From Candidatus Krumholzibacteriota bacterium (GTDB lineage Bacteria; Krumholzibacteriota; Krumholzibacteriia; LZORAL124-64-63): a stretch of DNA of 51,536 bases. Location: positions 1 through 51,536 of the forward strand of contig JAJRZA010000097.1 in the NCBI GenBank assembly GCA_024275485.1. The letters are read 5' to 3'. The notes beneath the pieces are model-generated. The model saw nothing but the letters and a program-made list of their open reading frames with translations, was not told the DNA's origin and searched no databases. Positions 1 through 8,093 of this stretch are shown piece after piece. The first letter of the stretch is position 1, and every line of letters begins with the position of its first letter. The position numbers and the translations under genes were made by a program.

Positions 1-78
1 AGTGGAAAAAGTCAGGATTTTCTGGACCTCATGTATCACGGATACACCACGGTCCAGAAAATCCTGACTTTTTCCGCT
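1..78. repeat. long inverted repeat (hairpin) at window edge
   Basis: Bases 1-28 and 51-78 are inverted copies that match at 27 of 28 positions, the one difference being T3 against C76. The 22-base spacer contains a smaller inverted pair, GTATC (33-37) and GATAC (41-45), so the single strand could fold as a branched hairpin. There is no T-run after the stem on the plus strand, so it does not look like a standard intrinsic terminator. The left arm may extend outside the window. It could be a palindromic mobile-element end or a transcription barrier; I cannot tell which. Confidence 0.75.
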
Positions 79-356
79 GATGGTGTACCATGGCAGCAAC
101 TTAAGTGGTTTCGGTCAACGTGGTTTTGCATAGTTGGGGTTAAGACGAACAAACCAAAGTATTTGCACTTGGTGGCAAAAAGATCATCCGAGGGAATAAA
201 TTCAATGGGTGATTTTTTCAGATAAATTACTTCAACTTGTTTTGAGGTTATTTTGTCACACCCCACCTCCTGTTGGCGGGAAATATTGTAGGTAGTTCAG
301 AATATTTTCAATTCAGGGGGCCGTTCCAAAATCTCTACACACTGTGGCCCATTTCT
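79..356. other. intergenic region, no gene supported
   Basis: There is no open frame here with a ribosome-binding site and protein-like composition. A 64-codon frame at 31-225 runs out of the hairpin and has no recognisable features. The stretch ends in the extended -10 promoter described separately. Confidence 0.5.
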
Positions 357-365
357 TGATATAAT
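357..365 (+). promoter_or_regulatory. extended -10 promoter for the 410 gene
   Basis: TGATATAAT fits an extended -10 element (TGnTATAAT), with the perfect -10 hexamer at 360-365. No good -35 hexamer lies at the usual distance, as is common for extended -10 promoters. Transcription would begin near 372, about 40 bases before the start codon at 410. Confidence 0.5.
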
Positions 366-409
366 ACCCTTGAACAACCTCACTGGCATCATCCAAGAAG
401 CAGGCCCCC

Positions 410-1498
410 ATGCACCTGATTTTCACCGTCACAGACCGCAAAATCCTGATCGAAAAAACAGAACTGCCCCTGGACCTACGCCGAAAAATATCCCAATCCC
501 CCCAGCAACCCCTGAATCTGGCCCCGTCGGAACTGGCAGCCCTAACTGCCACAACCCTAAAAGCATACACCAGACACAACAACCCCAAAACCCGCCAAGA
601 AATCAAACAAGTTCTGAACAAAATCCTCGCTGCAGGCGAAGATCTCTTCAGTACCCGAACACCTGAAACCACCATCAACAAGGCTGGCCATAAAGCCCCC
701 CCCTTGATCGGGGGGTTGTCCCCAAAACAGGTTTCTCTTCTCATTCACCAGGGTTGGTCACCCGTCACCCCTGGTGTACAGTTGAACTATGATCTGACAA
801 CCGATGAAGTCAGCTCAACATCCGTCATCAGTCGGGCCCAAATATTCTTACAGGCCCTGGGCCAGGACGGGATCAAGGCCACAACCGCCGGGAACCTCAG
901 TCGAAAATTCGTGGATTCCATGATCGACCTGATGGACTTCTCGGATGACTACGTGAAGTATCTCAATTCTTACAATAAAGTCCTTAACGAGTCCGATGTT
1001 GCCCCCTTGTTGACTCTCAGGGCGGTTTTGGAACTGGCCGAAATAATTGAACTAAAGGGAAGGCGGTTTCGAGTCACGGATATGGGTCGCGAACTCATGG
1101 AGCCCGGCAGTGAAGGCGGGTTGTTTCTCGTGCTTTTTGTTACCTGGTTCCGGGAATTCAATCTCGCCTTTGGGGATCGGATACTTGATATACCCGAGTT
1201 TCAGGACACTCTTGGCTATAGCCTCTATCGTCTTTCCACGCTCGATCAGGGCTGGCATGACCATGAGGAAATGAGCCAGCAACTAATTTTGCCCACAGTG
1301 GCGGCAATGATCCCCACGGAGCCTTTCAATTTCAGAACGGCCATGGTGGATAGGCGCTTTCTGAGGAATCTTGAATTGTTTGGTCTTGTGGAATTGAGAC
1401 TGGAAAGTGATTCCGAAACACTGATATGGTACAGACCGCTAAAAGGGTTCCGGAGGACGGAATTGTTTGATCGATTTGTCGGGTTTGAGTTTTCTTGA
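410..1498 (+). CDS. hypothetical protein with winged-helix-like C-terminal half
   Basis: This is a 362-residue protein of unknown function. The first ~90 residues are polar and charged. The middle (about residues 120-235) has the layout of a helix-turn-helix region: a segment reading SRAQIFLQALGQDGIKAT followed by 'AGNLSRKFV', then 'LTLRAVLELAEIIELKGRRF' and 'VTDMGREL'. Similar segments (x-NARLFL-x, then GNLPRK-x) occur in proteins that carry pRiA4b ORF-3-like domains, so I relate it to that group by pattern only. No signal peptide or membrane segment is visible, so it should be cytoplasmic. The ribosome-binding site is weak (AGCAGG). Around 696-714 the gene contains a run of C then G that forms a GC hairpin inside the coding sequence. 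It stands alone upstream of the haem operon. Confidence 0.6.
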   Translation: MHLIFTVTDRKILIEKTELPLDLRRKISQSPQQPLNLAPSELAALTATTLKAYTRHNNPKTRQEIKQVLNKILAAGEDLFSTRTPETTINKAGHKAPPLIGGLSPKQVSLLIHQGWSPVTPGVQLNYDLTTDEVSSTSVISRAQIFLQALGQDGIKATTAGNLSRKFVDSMIDLMDFSDDYVKYLNSYNKVLNESDVAPLLTLRAVLELAEIIELKGRRFRVTDMGRELMEPGSEGGLFLVLFVTWFREFNLAFGDRILDIPEFQDTLGYSLYRLSTLDQGWHDHEEMSQQLILPTVAAMIPTEPFNFRTAMVDRRFLRNLELFGLVELRLESDSETLIWYRPLKGFRRTELFDRFVGFEFS

Positions 1499-1762
1499 AG
1501 TTTTGTGGAAAGAACCTTCTTATGACGTGAATTGTTATTCCGGCACCTTTCAGTCAGGAGACATCCCAGCGCATCCCTTCCGGAAAAGCCAACCCCAGAC
1601 GATACTCGCCCAAAAATACACAATTTTCCCTTGTAAGTTTATTATTTAACAACAAATGACACCCCCATGACATCACTATCCTTGATCTGGTGTAACTTAC
1701 TACCATCTTGGGTGTTAACACGGGATCATCCGTCCATTCATGCGCTCAACCAGGAGACCCCA
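1499..1762. promoter_or_regulatory. leader of the haem operon, with a 10-bp palindrome
   Basis: This 264-base gap must hold the end of the upstream unit and the promoter of the haem operon. The clearest element is the perfect palindrome GTGTTAACAC at 1712-1721, about 40 bases before the hemC start, a plausible operator position. I do not see a convincing -35/-10 pair or a terminator. A ribosome-binding site (CAGGAG, 1751-1756) lies just before hemC. The regulator is unknown. Confidence 0.35.
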
Positions 1763-2692
1763 ATGCCCACCGTCTACAAAATCGGCACCCGCGGAAGCGA
1801 CCTTGCCCTATGGCAGGCCCATACCATTTCCGCCCAGCTGCGGGAACTTGGAATAATTCCCGAACTCACCATCATCAAAACCACGGGTGACAAAATCGAT
1901 AACCTTCCTTTTTCCAAACTGGAGGGCAAAGGTTTCTTCACCAAAGAGCTGGAAGACGCGCAGTTGGATGGCCGTGTTGATCTGGCTGTACACTCGCTGA
2001 AAGATCTGGCCACTACCATGCCCGACGGTCTTGTGCTGGCTGCCATGGTTGGTCGCGAAGATGCCCGTGAAACTCTTCTGGTGCGCCGCGAAGCAGTGGA
2101 CGATAGACGTCTGGCCGACGGCGACGTCCTGCCTCTCAAATCCGGTGCGAAAATTGGCACCAGCGCGGCCCGTCGTCAGGCCCAGGTGCACATCCTGCGT
2201 CCCGACCTCAAGATCGCCGACCTGCGCGGCAATGTACCCACGCGGGTGAACCGTCTGCGGGAGGGTCTTTACGACGCCATCCTGCTGGCCCATGCCGGGC
2301 TGGTGAGGCTGGAGTTGGATCTGGAAGATCTCTTCGTCAAGAATCTGGATGTGGATCAGTTCGTTCCCGCACCCGCCCAAGGAATGTTGGGTATCCAGTG
2401 CCGAGATGAACTTGAGTGGATCGAGGGAATCGCCAGGTTGAATTGTCCCGAAGCCGCAGGGGCGGTGGCCGCCGAACGGTTGCTTCTGAACCGGTTGGAT
2501 GGCGGGTGCCAGCTACCTTTTGGCGTGAACATTGAGCAAAACGAAAACGGATGGCGGCTGGAGGCTTTCCTGGCCGACAGTCCTGAAGACGACAACCCGC
2601 TGCGCATCAGTCTGCAGGGAGACAACCCTGATGATCTTGCCGAAGAAGCCTGGAAATCTTTGGCCACTCGTCAAAAGAACAAGGAAGGCTAG
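1763..2692 (+). CDS. hemC: hydroxymethylbilane synthase (porphobilinogen deaminase)
   Basis: Joins four porphobilinogen molecules into hydroxymethylbilane in the cytoplasm, a committed step of tetrapyrrole synthesis. The protein has 309 residues, normal for the family. Visible signatures are the N-terminal 'IGTRGSDLALWQA', the 'HSLKDLAT' segment, the arginine-rich 'IGTSAARRQAQV' substrate-binding segment, and 'LDGGCQLPFG', whose cysteine carries the dipyrromethane cofactor. I start at ATG 1763 rather than at the in-frame start at 1667, because CAGGAG lies six bases upstream and homology begins there. It is the first gene of a ten-gene haem operon. It ends in TAG, and the AAGGAAGG in its last codons serves as the ribosome-binding site of hemD. 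Confidence 0.95.
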   Translation: MPTVYKIGTRGSDLALWQAHTISAQLRELGIIPELTIIKTTGDKIDNLPFSKLEGKGFFTKELEDAQLDGRVDLAVHSLKDLATTMPDGLVLAAMVGREDARETLLVRREAVDDRRLADGDVLPLKSGAKIGTSAARRQAQVHILRPDLKIADLRGNVPTRVNRLREGLYDAILLAHAGLVRLELDLEDLFVKNLDVDQFVPAPAQGMLGIQCRDELEWIEGIARLNCPEAAGAVAAERLLLNRLDGGCQLPFGVNIEQNENGWRLEAFLADSPEDDNPLRISLQGDNPDDLAEEAWKSLATRQKNKEG

Positions 2693-2696
2693 CGGC

Positions 2697-3413
2697 TTGA
2701 GCGGCAACGCACGCATCATCCTGACTCGCCAGGAGCAGCGGAACAAAGGCTGGCATCAGAGCCTGGTTGAGGCCGGATTCCAGGTCCTGGATCTGCCAAT
2801 GGTACGTTTCGCTCCCCTGGACGTGCCTGCTGAATATTTCAACAATTCCTACGACTGGATCCTTTTCACCTCACCCCAGGGCGTGGATGCTTTTGTGGCC
2901 TCGGAAATGAAAATCCAGGCTGCCAAACTGGGGGCACTCGGGGCAGGCACTTCGGCGGCCTTGTCAAAAGCGGGCCTGCCCGACGACTTGGGCTTCAACG
3001 GGTCGGACGGCGCGGAGTTTGCGCGCGCTTTCGTTGACCAAATCTCCGCACCGGCCACTGTGCTGCTGCCTGGTGCAGCCAAACGCCTGGAGGATCCCCG
3101 CGCAACCCTGGCTGCAGCCGGATTCCAGGTTCGTGAATTGCCTTTGTACGAAACCCGGCCTGTTCCAGCCGACGAACTGGCCTTCGAATTTCATTCCAAT
3201 GACACCATCTTCTTCTGCAGTCCATCGGCCGTGCGCGCCTTCATTGCCGCCTTTGCCGAAAGACCCGGCTGTGTGGCCATCGGTGAAACCACCGCAGCGG
3301 TATGCCGCGAAAACGATTTCCCCACCCAGGTGGCCGAAACTCCAAATCTTAATGCCATGGTCCGCGCAGCCGGTTGCGGGCCTCTCACCATCACCCCGGA
3401 GAATGAATCATGA
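2697..3413 (+). CDS. hemD: uroporphyrinogen-III synthase
   Basis: Cyclises hydroxymethylbilane to uroporphyrinogen III with inversion of ring D. The 238-residue protein has the weak conservation typical of HemD: 'ARIILTRQ' at the N terminus, 'DWILFTSPQGVDAF' in the first lobe, 'LLPGAAKRLEDPRATLAAAG' near the hinge, and 'TIFFCSPSAVRAFI' with 'CVAIGETTAAVCRE' in the second lobe. I chose TTG 2697 as start: AAGGAAGG lies eight bases upstream inside the hemC tail, and the frame upstream of it has no HemD-like sequence. It lies four bases after hemC and overlaps hemB by ATGA. Placement between hemC and hemB strengthens the call. Confidence 0.9.
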   Translation: MSGNARIILTRQEQRNKGWHQSLVEAGFQVLDLPMVRFAPLDVPAEYFNNSYDWILFTSPQGVDAFVASEMKIQAAKLGALGAGTSAALSKAGLPDDLGFNGSDGAEFARAFVDQISAPATVLLPGAAKRLEDPRATLAAAGFQVRELPLYETRPVPADELAFEFHSNDTIFFCSPSAVRAFIAAFAERPGCVAIGETTAAVCRENDFPTQVAETPNLNAMVRAAGCGPLTITPENES

Positions 3414-4381
3414 ACCTCATCGATCGTCCCCGTCGTTTGCGCTCAACTTCCGTCCTGCGGGAAATGGTCGCCGAAACCGAAGTCTCGGCTCGACACCTGA
3501 TCACTCCCCACTTTGTGGTCGAAGGCACCGGGGTGCATGAGGAAATCGGCGCCATGCCCGGCGTATACCACACCTCGGCCGATACCATCGTCGAAGAGGT
3601 GGGCAAGGATCTGGAGTTGGGCCTCAAGTCGCACCTGCTGTTCGGCATCACCGACCACAAGGATGCCAAGGGCAGCTCCGCCGTCGACGACAACAGCGTG
3701 GTGAACCGCAGCCTGCGCGCGTTGAAGGAGAAGTTCGGCGACGACATCATCACCATCACGGATATCTGTCTTTGCGCCTACACCGATCACGGGCACTGCG
3801 GCTTCGTCAAGGATGGTCGCATTCTCAACGACCCTTCGGTGATGCAGTTGGCGAAGATGGCCGTTTCCCACGCCAAGGCGGGCGCCGACATCGTCAGCCC
3901 CAGTGACATGATGGATGGCCGGGTGGCGGGTATTCGCGAGGCCCTCGACGAAAACAATCTGGAAAACACCATCATCCTGTCCTACAGTGCCAAGTATGCC
4001 AGCGCTTATTACGGTCCTTTCCGTGATGCCTGCGACAGCGCTCCCGAGGGCGACCGAAAGACCTACCAGATGGACATTCGCAACGGCCGCGAAGCCATCC
4101 TTGAAACCATCCTGGATCTGCAGGAAGGCGCCGACATGGTCATGGTCAAACCCGCCCTCGCGTATCTGGATATCATCAGTCGCGTGCGCGCCGAGGTTTT
4201 GTGTCCCCTGGTTTGTTACAACGTCTCGGGGGAGTACTCCATGGTAAAAAACGCTGCTGCTGCCGGCCTGGTGGACGAAGGAACAATGGTCAGGGAGAAC
4301 CTGCTGGCTTTCCGCCGTGCCGGTTGCGACCTGATCATCACCTATCACGGTCACGAAGCTATCGAAAAGGGATGGATTTAA
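3410..4381 (+). CDS. hemB: delta-aminolevulinic acid dehydratase (porphobilinogen synthase)
   Basis: Condenses two 5-aminolevulinate molecules to porphobilinogen. The 323-residue protein is full length. The two Schiff-base lysines are visible as K195 (in SYSAKYAS) and K247 (in MVMVKPA). C120, C122 and C130 in 'DICLCAYTDHGHCG' form the zinc-binding set of the Zn-dependent subclass, rather than the aspartate-rich Mg type. The start ATG overlaps the hemD stop (ATGA), and hemL follows two bases after the stop, so translational coupling is likely. Confidence 0.97.
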   Translation: MNLIDRPRRLRSTSVLREMVAETEVSARHLITPHFVVEGTGVHEEIGAMPGVYHTSADTIVEEVGKDLELGLKSHLLFGITDHKDAKGSSAVDDNSVVNRSLRALKEKFGDDIITITDICLCAYTDHGHCGFVKDGRILNDPSVMQLAKMAVSHAKAGADIVSPSDMMDGRVAGIREALDENNLENTIILSYSAKYASAYYGPFRDACDSAPEGDRKTYQMDIRNGREAILETILDLQEGADMVMVKPALAYLDIISRVRAEVLCPLVCYNVSGEYSMVKNAAAAGLVDEGTMVRENLLAFRRAGCDLIITYHGHEAIEKGWI

Positions 4382-4383
4382 GC

Positions 4384-5661
4384 ATGAGCAACAACTCCTG
4401 GTGGCAGCGGGCCGAAAAAGTTTTGCCAGGCGGCGTGAACTCACCCGTGCGGGCCTTCAAATCGGTGCCCGGCGATCCTTTGTTTTTCCAAAAGGCAAGC
4501 GGTTGCCGTTTCACCGATGAGGACGACAAAGCCTATATCGACTGGTGCCTGAGTTGGGGTCCGATGATCCTCGGTCACGCCGATCCGGATGTGGCCGCGG
4601 CCGCCATCGAGGCCATCGGCGAAGGAACCAGTTTTGGCGCGCCCAGCCGAAGGGAAATCTTGTTGGCCGAAGCCTTTCTGGAACGATTGCCTTTTTTCCA
4701 GCAGGTGCGTTTTGTCAGCAGCGGCACCGAAGCGGTGATGAGCGCCATCCGCCTGGCAAGGGGTTTCACCGGCCGGGACAAGATCGTCAAATTTGCCGGT
4801 TGTTATCACGGCCATGTGGATCATCTGCTGGTGGAGGCGGGCAGCGGGCTGGCCACTTTCGGCACTCCCAGCAGTGGTGGCGTTCCAGCAGATTTTTCTC
4901 GCCACACCGCCGTCTTGCCTTTGGATGACGATGATGCTCTTGAGGCCTTTTTTGCTGATCATGGCGACCAGACTGCGGCTTTGATTGTGGAGCCTTTCCC
5001 TGCCAATGCCGGGCTGTTGATCCAACGTCGGGAATTCCTGGAGAAGTGCCGCCAGCTGACTACGCGGCATGGTGCCCTGTTGATCTTCGATGAAGTAATC
5101 ACCGGTTTCCGCGTGGGCAGGTCCGGGGCGGCGGATTTGCTGGGAATCACGCCTGATCTGGGCACTTACGGAAAAATCATCGGCGGTGGATTTCCAGTGG
5201 GTGCCTATGCGTCCGGCAAAGAAATCATGGACCATGTTTCTCCCACCGGTCCGGTGTACCAGGCCGGCACCCTGAGCGGAAATCCCGTGGCCATGGCCGC
5301 CGGTCTCGCCACATTGGAGAAAACAGGGCGGCCTGGTTTTTATGAGGAGTTGGAACGAAAAGGCGCGTTGCTCCAGTCCGGATTGGAAAAAGCGGCTGCC
5401 GACGCGGGCATCACCGCCACCGTCGTGCGCCAGGGATCGTTGTGGTGGACAGTCTTCCAGGATGAAGCTCCGCGCGCCTTCGAATCTATCGACGCCTCAA
5501 AAATGGAGATCTATGGGCGCCTGCACCGGGACCTCATCGACCGTGGCGTATACCTGGCACCTTCCGGTTGGGAAGTGGGCTTTGTGAGCGCGTCCCACAC
5601 CGACGAAGACATCCAACAAACCGTGGCCGCCGTGGCCGACACCTTCACTTCCTGGAGCTGA
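4384..5661 (+). CDS. hemL: glutamate-1-semialdehyde 2,1-aminomutase
   Basis: A PLP enzyme that converts glutamate-1-semialdehyde to 5-aminolevulinate, the second step of the C5 pathway after HemA. The 425-residue protein begins with the characteristic 'LPGGVNSPVRAF'. It has 'SSGTEAVMSAIRLAR' for phosphate binding, 'LLIFDEVITGFR' with the cofactor aspartate, and the PLP lysine at K264 in 'GTYGKIIGGGFPVGAY'. The start is ATG 4384, two bases after the hemB stop; a longer in-frame extension back to 4201 would lie inside hemB. Together with hemA at the end of the operon it shows that 5-aminolevulinate is made from glutamyl-tRNA rather than by a Shemin-type synthase. Confidence 0.97.
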   Translation: MSNNSWWQRAEKVLPGGVNSPVRAFKSVPGDPLFFQKASGCRFTDEDDKAYIDWCLSWGPMILGHADPDVAAAAIEAIGEGTSFGAPSRREILLAEAFLERLPFFQQVRFVSSGTEAVMSAIRLARGFTGRDKIVKFAGCYHGHVDHLLVEAGSGLATFGTPSSGGVPADFSRHTAVLPLDDDDALEAFFADHGDQTAALIVEPFPANAGLLIQRREFLEKCRQLTTRHGALLIFDEVITGFRVGRSGAADLLGITPDLGTYGKIIGGGFPVGAYASGKEIMDHVSPTGPVYQAGTLSGNPVAMAAGLATLEKTGRPGFYEELERKGALLQSGLEKAAADAGITATVVRQGSLWWTVFQDEAPRAFESIDASKMEIYGRLHRDLIDRGVYLAPSGWEVGFVSASHTDEDIQQTVAAVADTFTSWS

Positions 5662-5663
5662 CC

Positions 5664-6698
5664 ATGAGCAATTTGCACGACAGCATCTTCCTGAAAAATT
5701 TGCGCGGTGAACCCTGCGATCGCACTCCCATCTGGATCATGCGCCAGGCCGGTCGGTATCTGCCGGAGTACATGGCGGTGCGCAAGAAATTGAGCTTCAA
5801 CGAACTGTGCCGCACCCCTGAAGCCGCTTGTGAAGTGACGCTGCAACCAATCCGGCGCTTCGGCTTCGACGCGGCCATCCTGTTCAGCGACATCCTGGTG
5901 CCCTTGCAACCGATGGGTGCCCCTTTTCAATTTGGCGACGGCGGGCCCAAGCTGGAGCGTCCCATTCGTAGTGAAGATGACATCCACGGCCTGCAGGTGA
6001 CCGATGCCTTGGAGGGGACCGGATATGTTGCCGAGGCCATCAAGCTCATCAAGGCCGAGTTGGGTGACAAGACCCCGCTCATCGGTTTCGCCGGTTCGCC
6101 CTTCACCCTTGCCACCTACCTCATCGAAGGCGGCGGGTCGAAGAACTACGAGAACCTCAAGACCATGCTCTACAGCCGGCCCGAGCTGCTGGACGAGTTG
6201 ATGGACAAGCTGACCGACCAGATCATCGACTATCTCGCCATGCAGGTTGAAGCTGGTATCGATGCGGTGCAGTTGTTCGACACCTGGGGCGGCATTCTGC
6301 ACCCGCAGGACTACGAGAAAGTGATCCTGCCCAGGGTGCGTCGAATTTTTGAAAGCCTGGCCGACAGCGGTGTGCCGCGCATCTATTTCCTCAAGGGCAA
6401 CGCGCCTTACCTGGACCTGGTCAAAACTCTCGACGTGGAAGCCCTGGGTCTGGATTGGACCATGGATTTGAGCCAGGGAATTCGACAATTGGATAAATTC
6501 AGTGTCCAGGGGAACCTGGATCCTTTGGTGCTTTATGGAGATCACAACCAGATCCGCGACCGGGCTCTGGAAATTTGTCGCAAGGGTACCGAAGCCCGTG
6601 GTCATGTCTTTAATCTGGGCCACGGCATTCTGCCGCAAGCCCCCATCAATGCAGTGGAGACTTTGGTCGAAACGGTCCAGGGATTCCGTAGAACATAA
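5664..6698 (+). CDS. hemE: uroporphyrinogen-III decarboxylase
   Basis: Removes four carboxyl groups from uroporphyrinogen III to give coproporphyrinogen III. The 344-residue protein shows both family signatures: 'PIWIMRQAGRYLPEY' near the N terminus and 'GFAGSPFTLATYLIEG' in the centre. The substrate-coordinating aspartate lies in 'AAILFSDILVPLQPMG', and the C-terminal 'HVFNLGHGILPQAP' is also typical. ATG 5664 lies two bases after hemL; the in-frame start at 5568 is inside hemL and is rejected. Confidence 0.97.
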   Translation: MSNLHDSIFLKNLRGEPCDRTPIWIMRQAGRYLPEYMAVRKKLSFNELCRTPEAACEVTLQPIRRFGFDAAILFSDILVPLQPMGAPFQFGDGGPKLERPIRSEDDIHGLQVTDALEGTGYVAEAIKLIKAELGDKTPLIGFAGSPFTLATYLIEGGGSKNYENLKTMLYSRPELLDELMDKLTDQIIDYLAMQVEAGIDAVQLFDTWGGILHPQDYEKVILPRVRRIFESLADSGVPRIYFLKGNAPYLDLVKTLDVEALGLDWTMDLSQGIRQLDKFSVQGNLDPLVLYGDHNQIRDRALEICRKGTEARGHVFNLGHGILPQAPINAVETLVETVQGFRRT

Positions 6699-6716
6699 AA
6701 ATCAGGTAGGAAAATC

Positions 6717-8093
6717 ATGGCATTGCCCATCACCGCCGAGTTCGTCGATAAATACAACCAGCCTGGTCCTCGCTACACCAGTTACCCGACGGTTCCAGTC
6801 TGGAAGCAGGACTTTGGGCACAACGAGTACCTGTTGGCCCTGCAGGAATTGACTCAAAAACCGGACGACGAACTGGCTATCTATCTGCACCTTCCTTTTT
6901 GCGCCAAGCACTGCCATTACTGCGGTTGCAACGCCCTTGTAACCCGCGAGAAGGAGGCGGTGAACCAGTACCTCGACCTGGTGGAGCGCGAGATCAAGCT
7001 GGTCACCGATGTGATCGGCACGGGCCGCAAGGTGTCCCAACTGCACTGGGGTGGCGGTACGCCAAACTACCTCAACGAAGCCCAGACCGAGCGGGCGCTG
7101 AATCTCTTTCGGACCGCCTTCGATATGCAGGAAGGAGCGGAAGTTTCCCTTGAAATTGATCCCCGGATCAGCTCTCCCGAACAGGCGAAATTCCTCAAAC
7201 AACTGGGCTTCAACCGCATAAGTCTGGGTGTGCAGGATTTTGAAGATGTGGTGCAGGTCGCCATCGGCCGCCGACAATCCCACGATCGCACGATCCGCGT
7301 TTACGATGGTTGTCGCGCCGCCGGGTTCGATGGCGTGAACGTGGACCTGGTGTACGGTTTGCCCGGCCAGACCCGCAAATCGTTCACCGCCACCCTGAAG
7401 GAAATAATCAGCATGGAACCCGACCGGGTGGCCTGCTTCAGTTACGCCCACGTGCCCTGGGTCCGTCCCGAGCAGAACAAGGTGGACACCACCATCATGC
7501 TGGCCGGGTTCGAAAAATTCCAGCTCTTTCAACTGACGGTGGATCAGTTCGGCGAGGCAGGCTACGACTGGATCGGCATCGACCATTTCGCCAAGAAGGA
7601 CGACGAGCTTTCCGTTGCCCTGCGCAACCGTGCCCTGCACCGCAACTTCATGGGCTACGCCACCAAGCCCGCGCCCCACATGCTGGCCTTCGGCATGAGC
7701 GGCATCGGCGATGTGGGGGATCGCTTCGTTCAGAACGACCCCGATCTGGTCAGTTGGTCCGACACCGTTGCTGCCGACCGCCTGCCTATCATCAAAGGAC
7801 ACCGACTCGACGATGACGATCGCCTGCGCCGCCTGGCCATCATCAACATCATGTGCAATCTGGAACTGCCCTGGCAATTGACGGTGCCCGAATTCGGTGC
7901 TCCGGCCAACGAACTGCTGGCCGAGAGCCTGAAGGCCCTGCCGCCTTTGGTGGATGATTCGCTGGTGGAAATTGACGCCCATGGTCTGCGCATTACCGAC
8001 AAGGGTCGGTACTTCGTGCGCAACGTGGCCATGATTTTGGATACTTACCTGGGCCAGGACAAGGACCGGCCCATCTTCTCGAAGACGATTTGA
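6717..8093 (+). CDS. hemN: oxygen-independent coproporphyrinogen III dehydrogenase (radical SAM)
   Basis: Uses S-adenosylmethionine and a [4Fe-4S] cluster to decarboxylate two propionates of coproporphyrinogen III, giving protoporphyrinogen IX without oxygen. The 458-residue protein has the cluster motif as C62, C66, C69 and C71 in 'FCAKHCHYCGCN', where the CxxxCxxCxC pattern and extra cysteine mark true HemN. 'GPRYTSYPT' near residue 20 is also HemN-specific and argues against the haem chaperone HemW. 'LHWGGGTPNYL' and 'SLGVQDFEDVVQ' are further radical-SAM signatures. It is preceded by an 18-base gap with AGGAAA, and its stop overlaps the hemH start. Confidence 0.96.
   Translation: MALPITAEFVDKYNQPGPRYTSYPTVPVWKQDFGHNEYLLALQELTQKPDDELAIYLHLPFCAKHCHYCGCNALVTREKEAVNQYLDLVEREIKLVTDVIGTGRKVSQLHWGGGTPNYLNEAQTERALNLFRTAFDMQEGAEVSLEIDPRISSPEQAKFLKQLGFNRISLGVQDFEDVVQVAIGRRQSHDRTIRVYDGCRAAGFDGVNVDLVYGLPGQTRKSFTATLKEIISMEPDRVACFSYAHVPWVRPEQNKVDTTIMLAGFEKFQLFQLTVDQFGEAGYDWIGIDHFAKKDDELSVALRNRALHRNFMGYATKPAPHMLAFGMSGIGDVGDRFVQNDPDLVSWSDTVAADRLPIIKGHRLDDDDRLRRLAIINIMCNLELPWQLTVPEFGAPANELLAESLKALPPLVDDSLVEIDAHGLRITDKGRYFVRNVAMILDTYLGQDKDRPIFSKTI

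Noticed and set aside
31-225. 64-codon frame starting inside the edge hairpin
   Set aside because: No ribosome-binding site, no recognisable features, and it begins within the inverted repeat.
696-714. GC hairpin inside the first gene as a terminator
   Set aside because: It is within a continuous coding frame and no T-run follows; it is noted only as an oddity of the gene.
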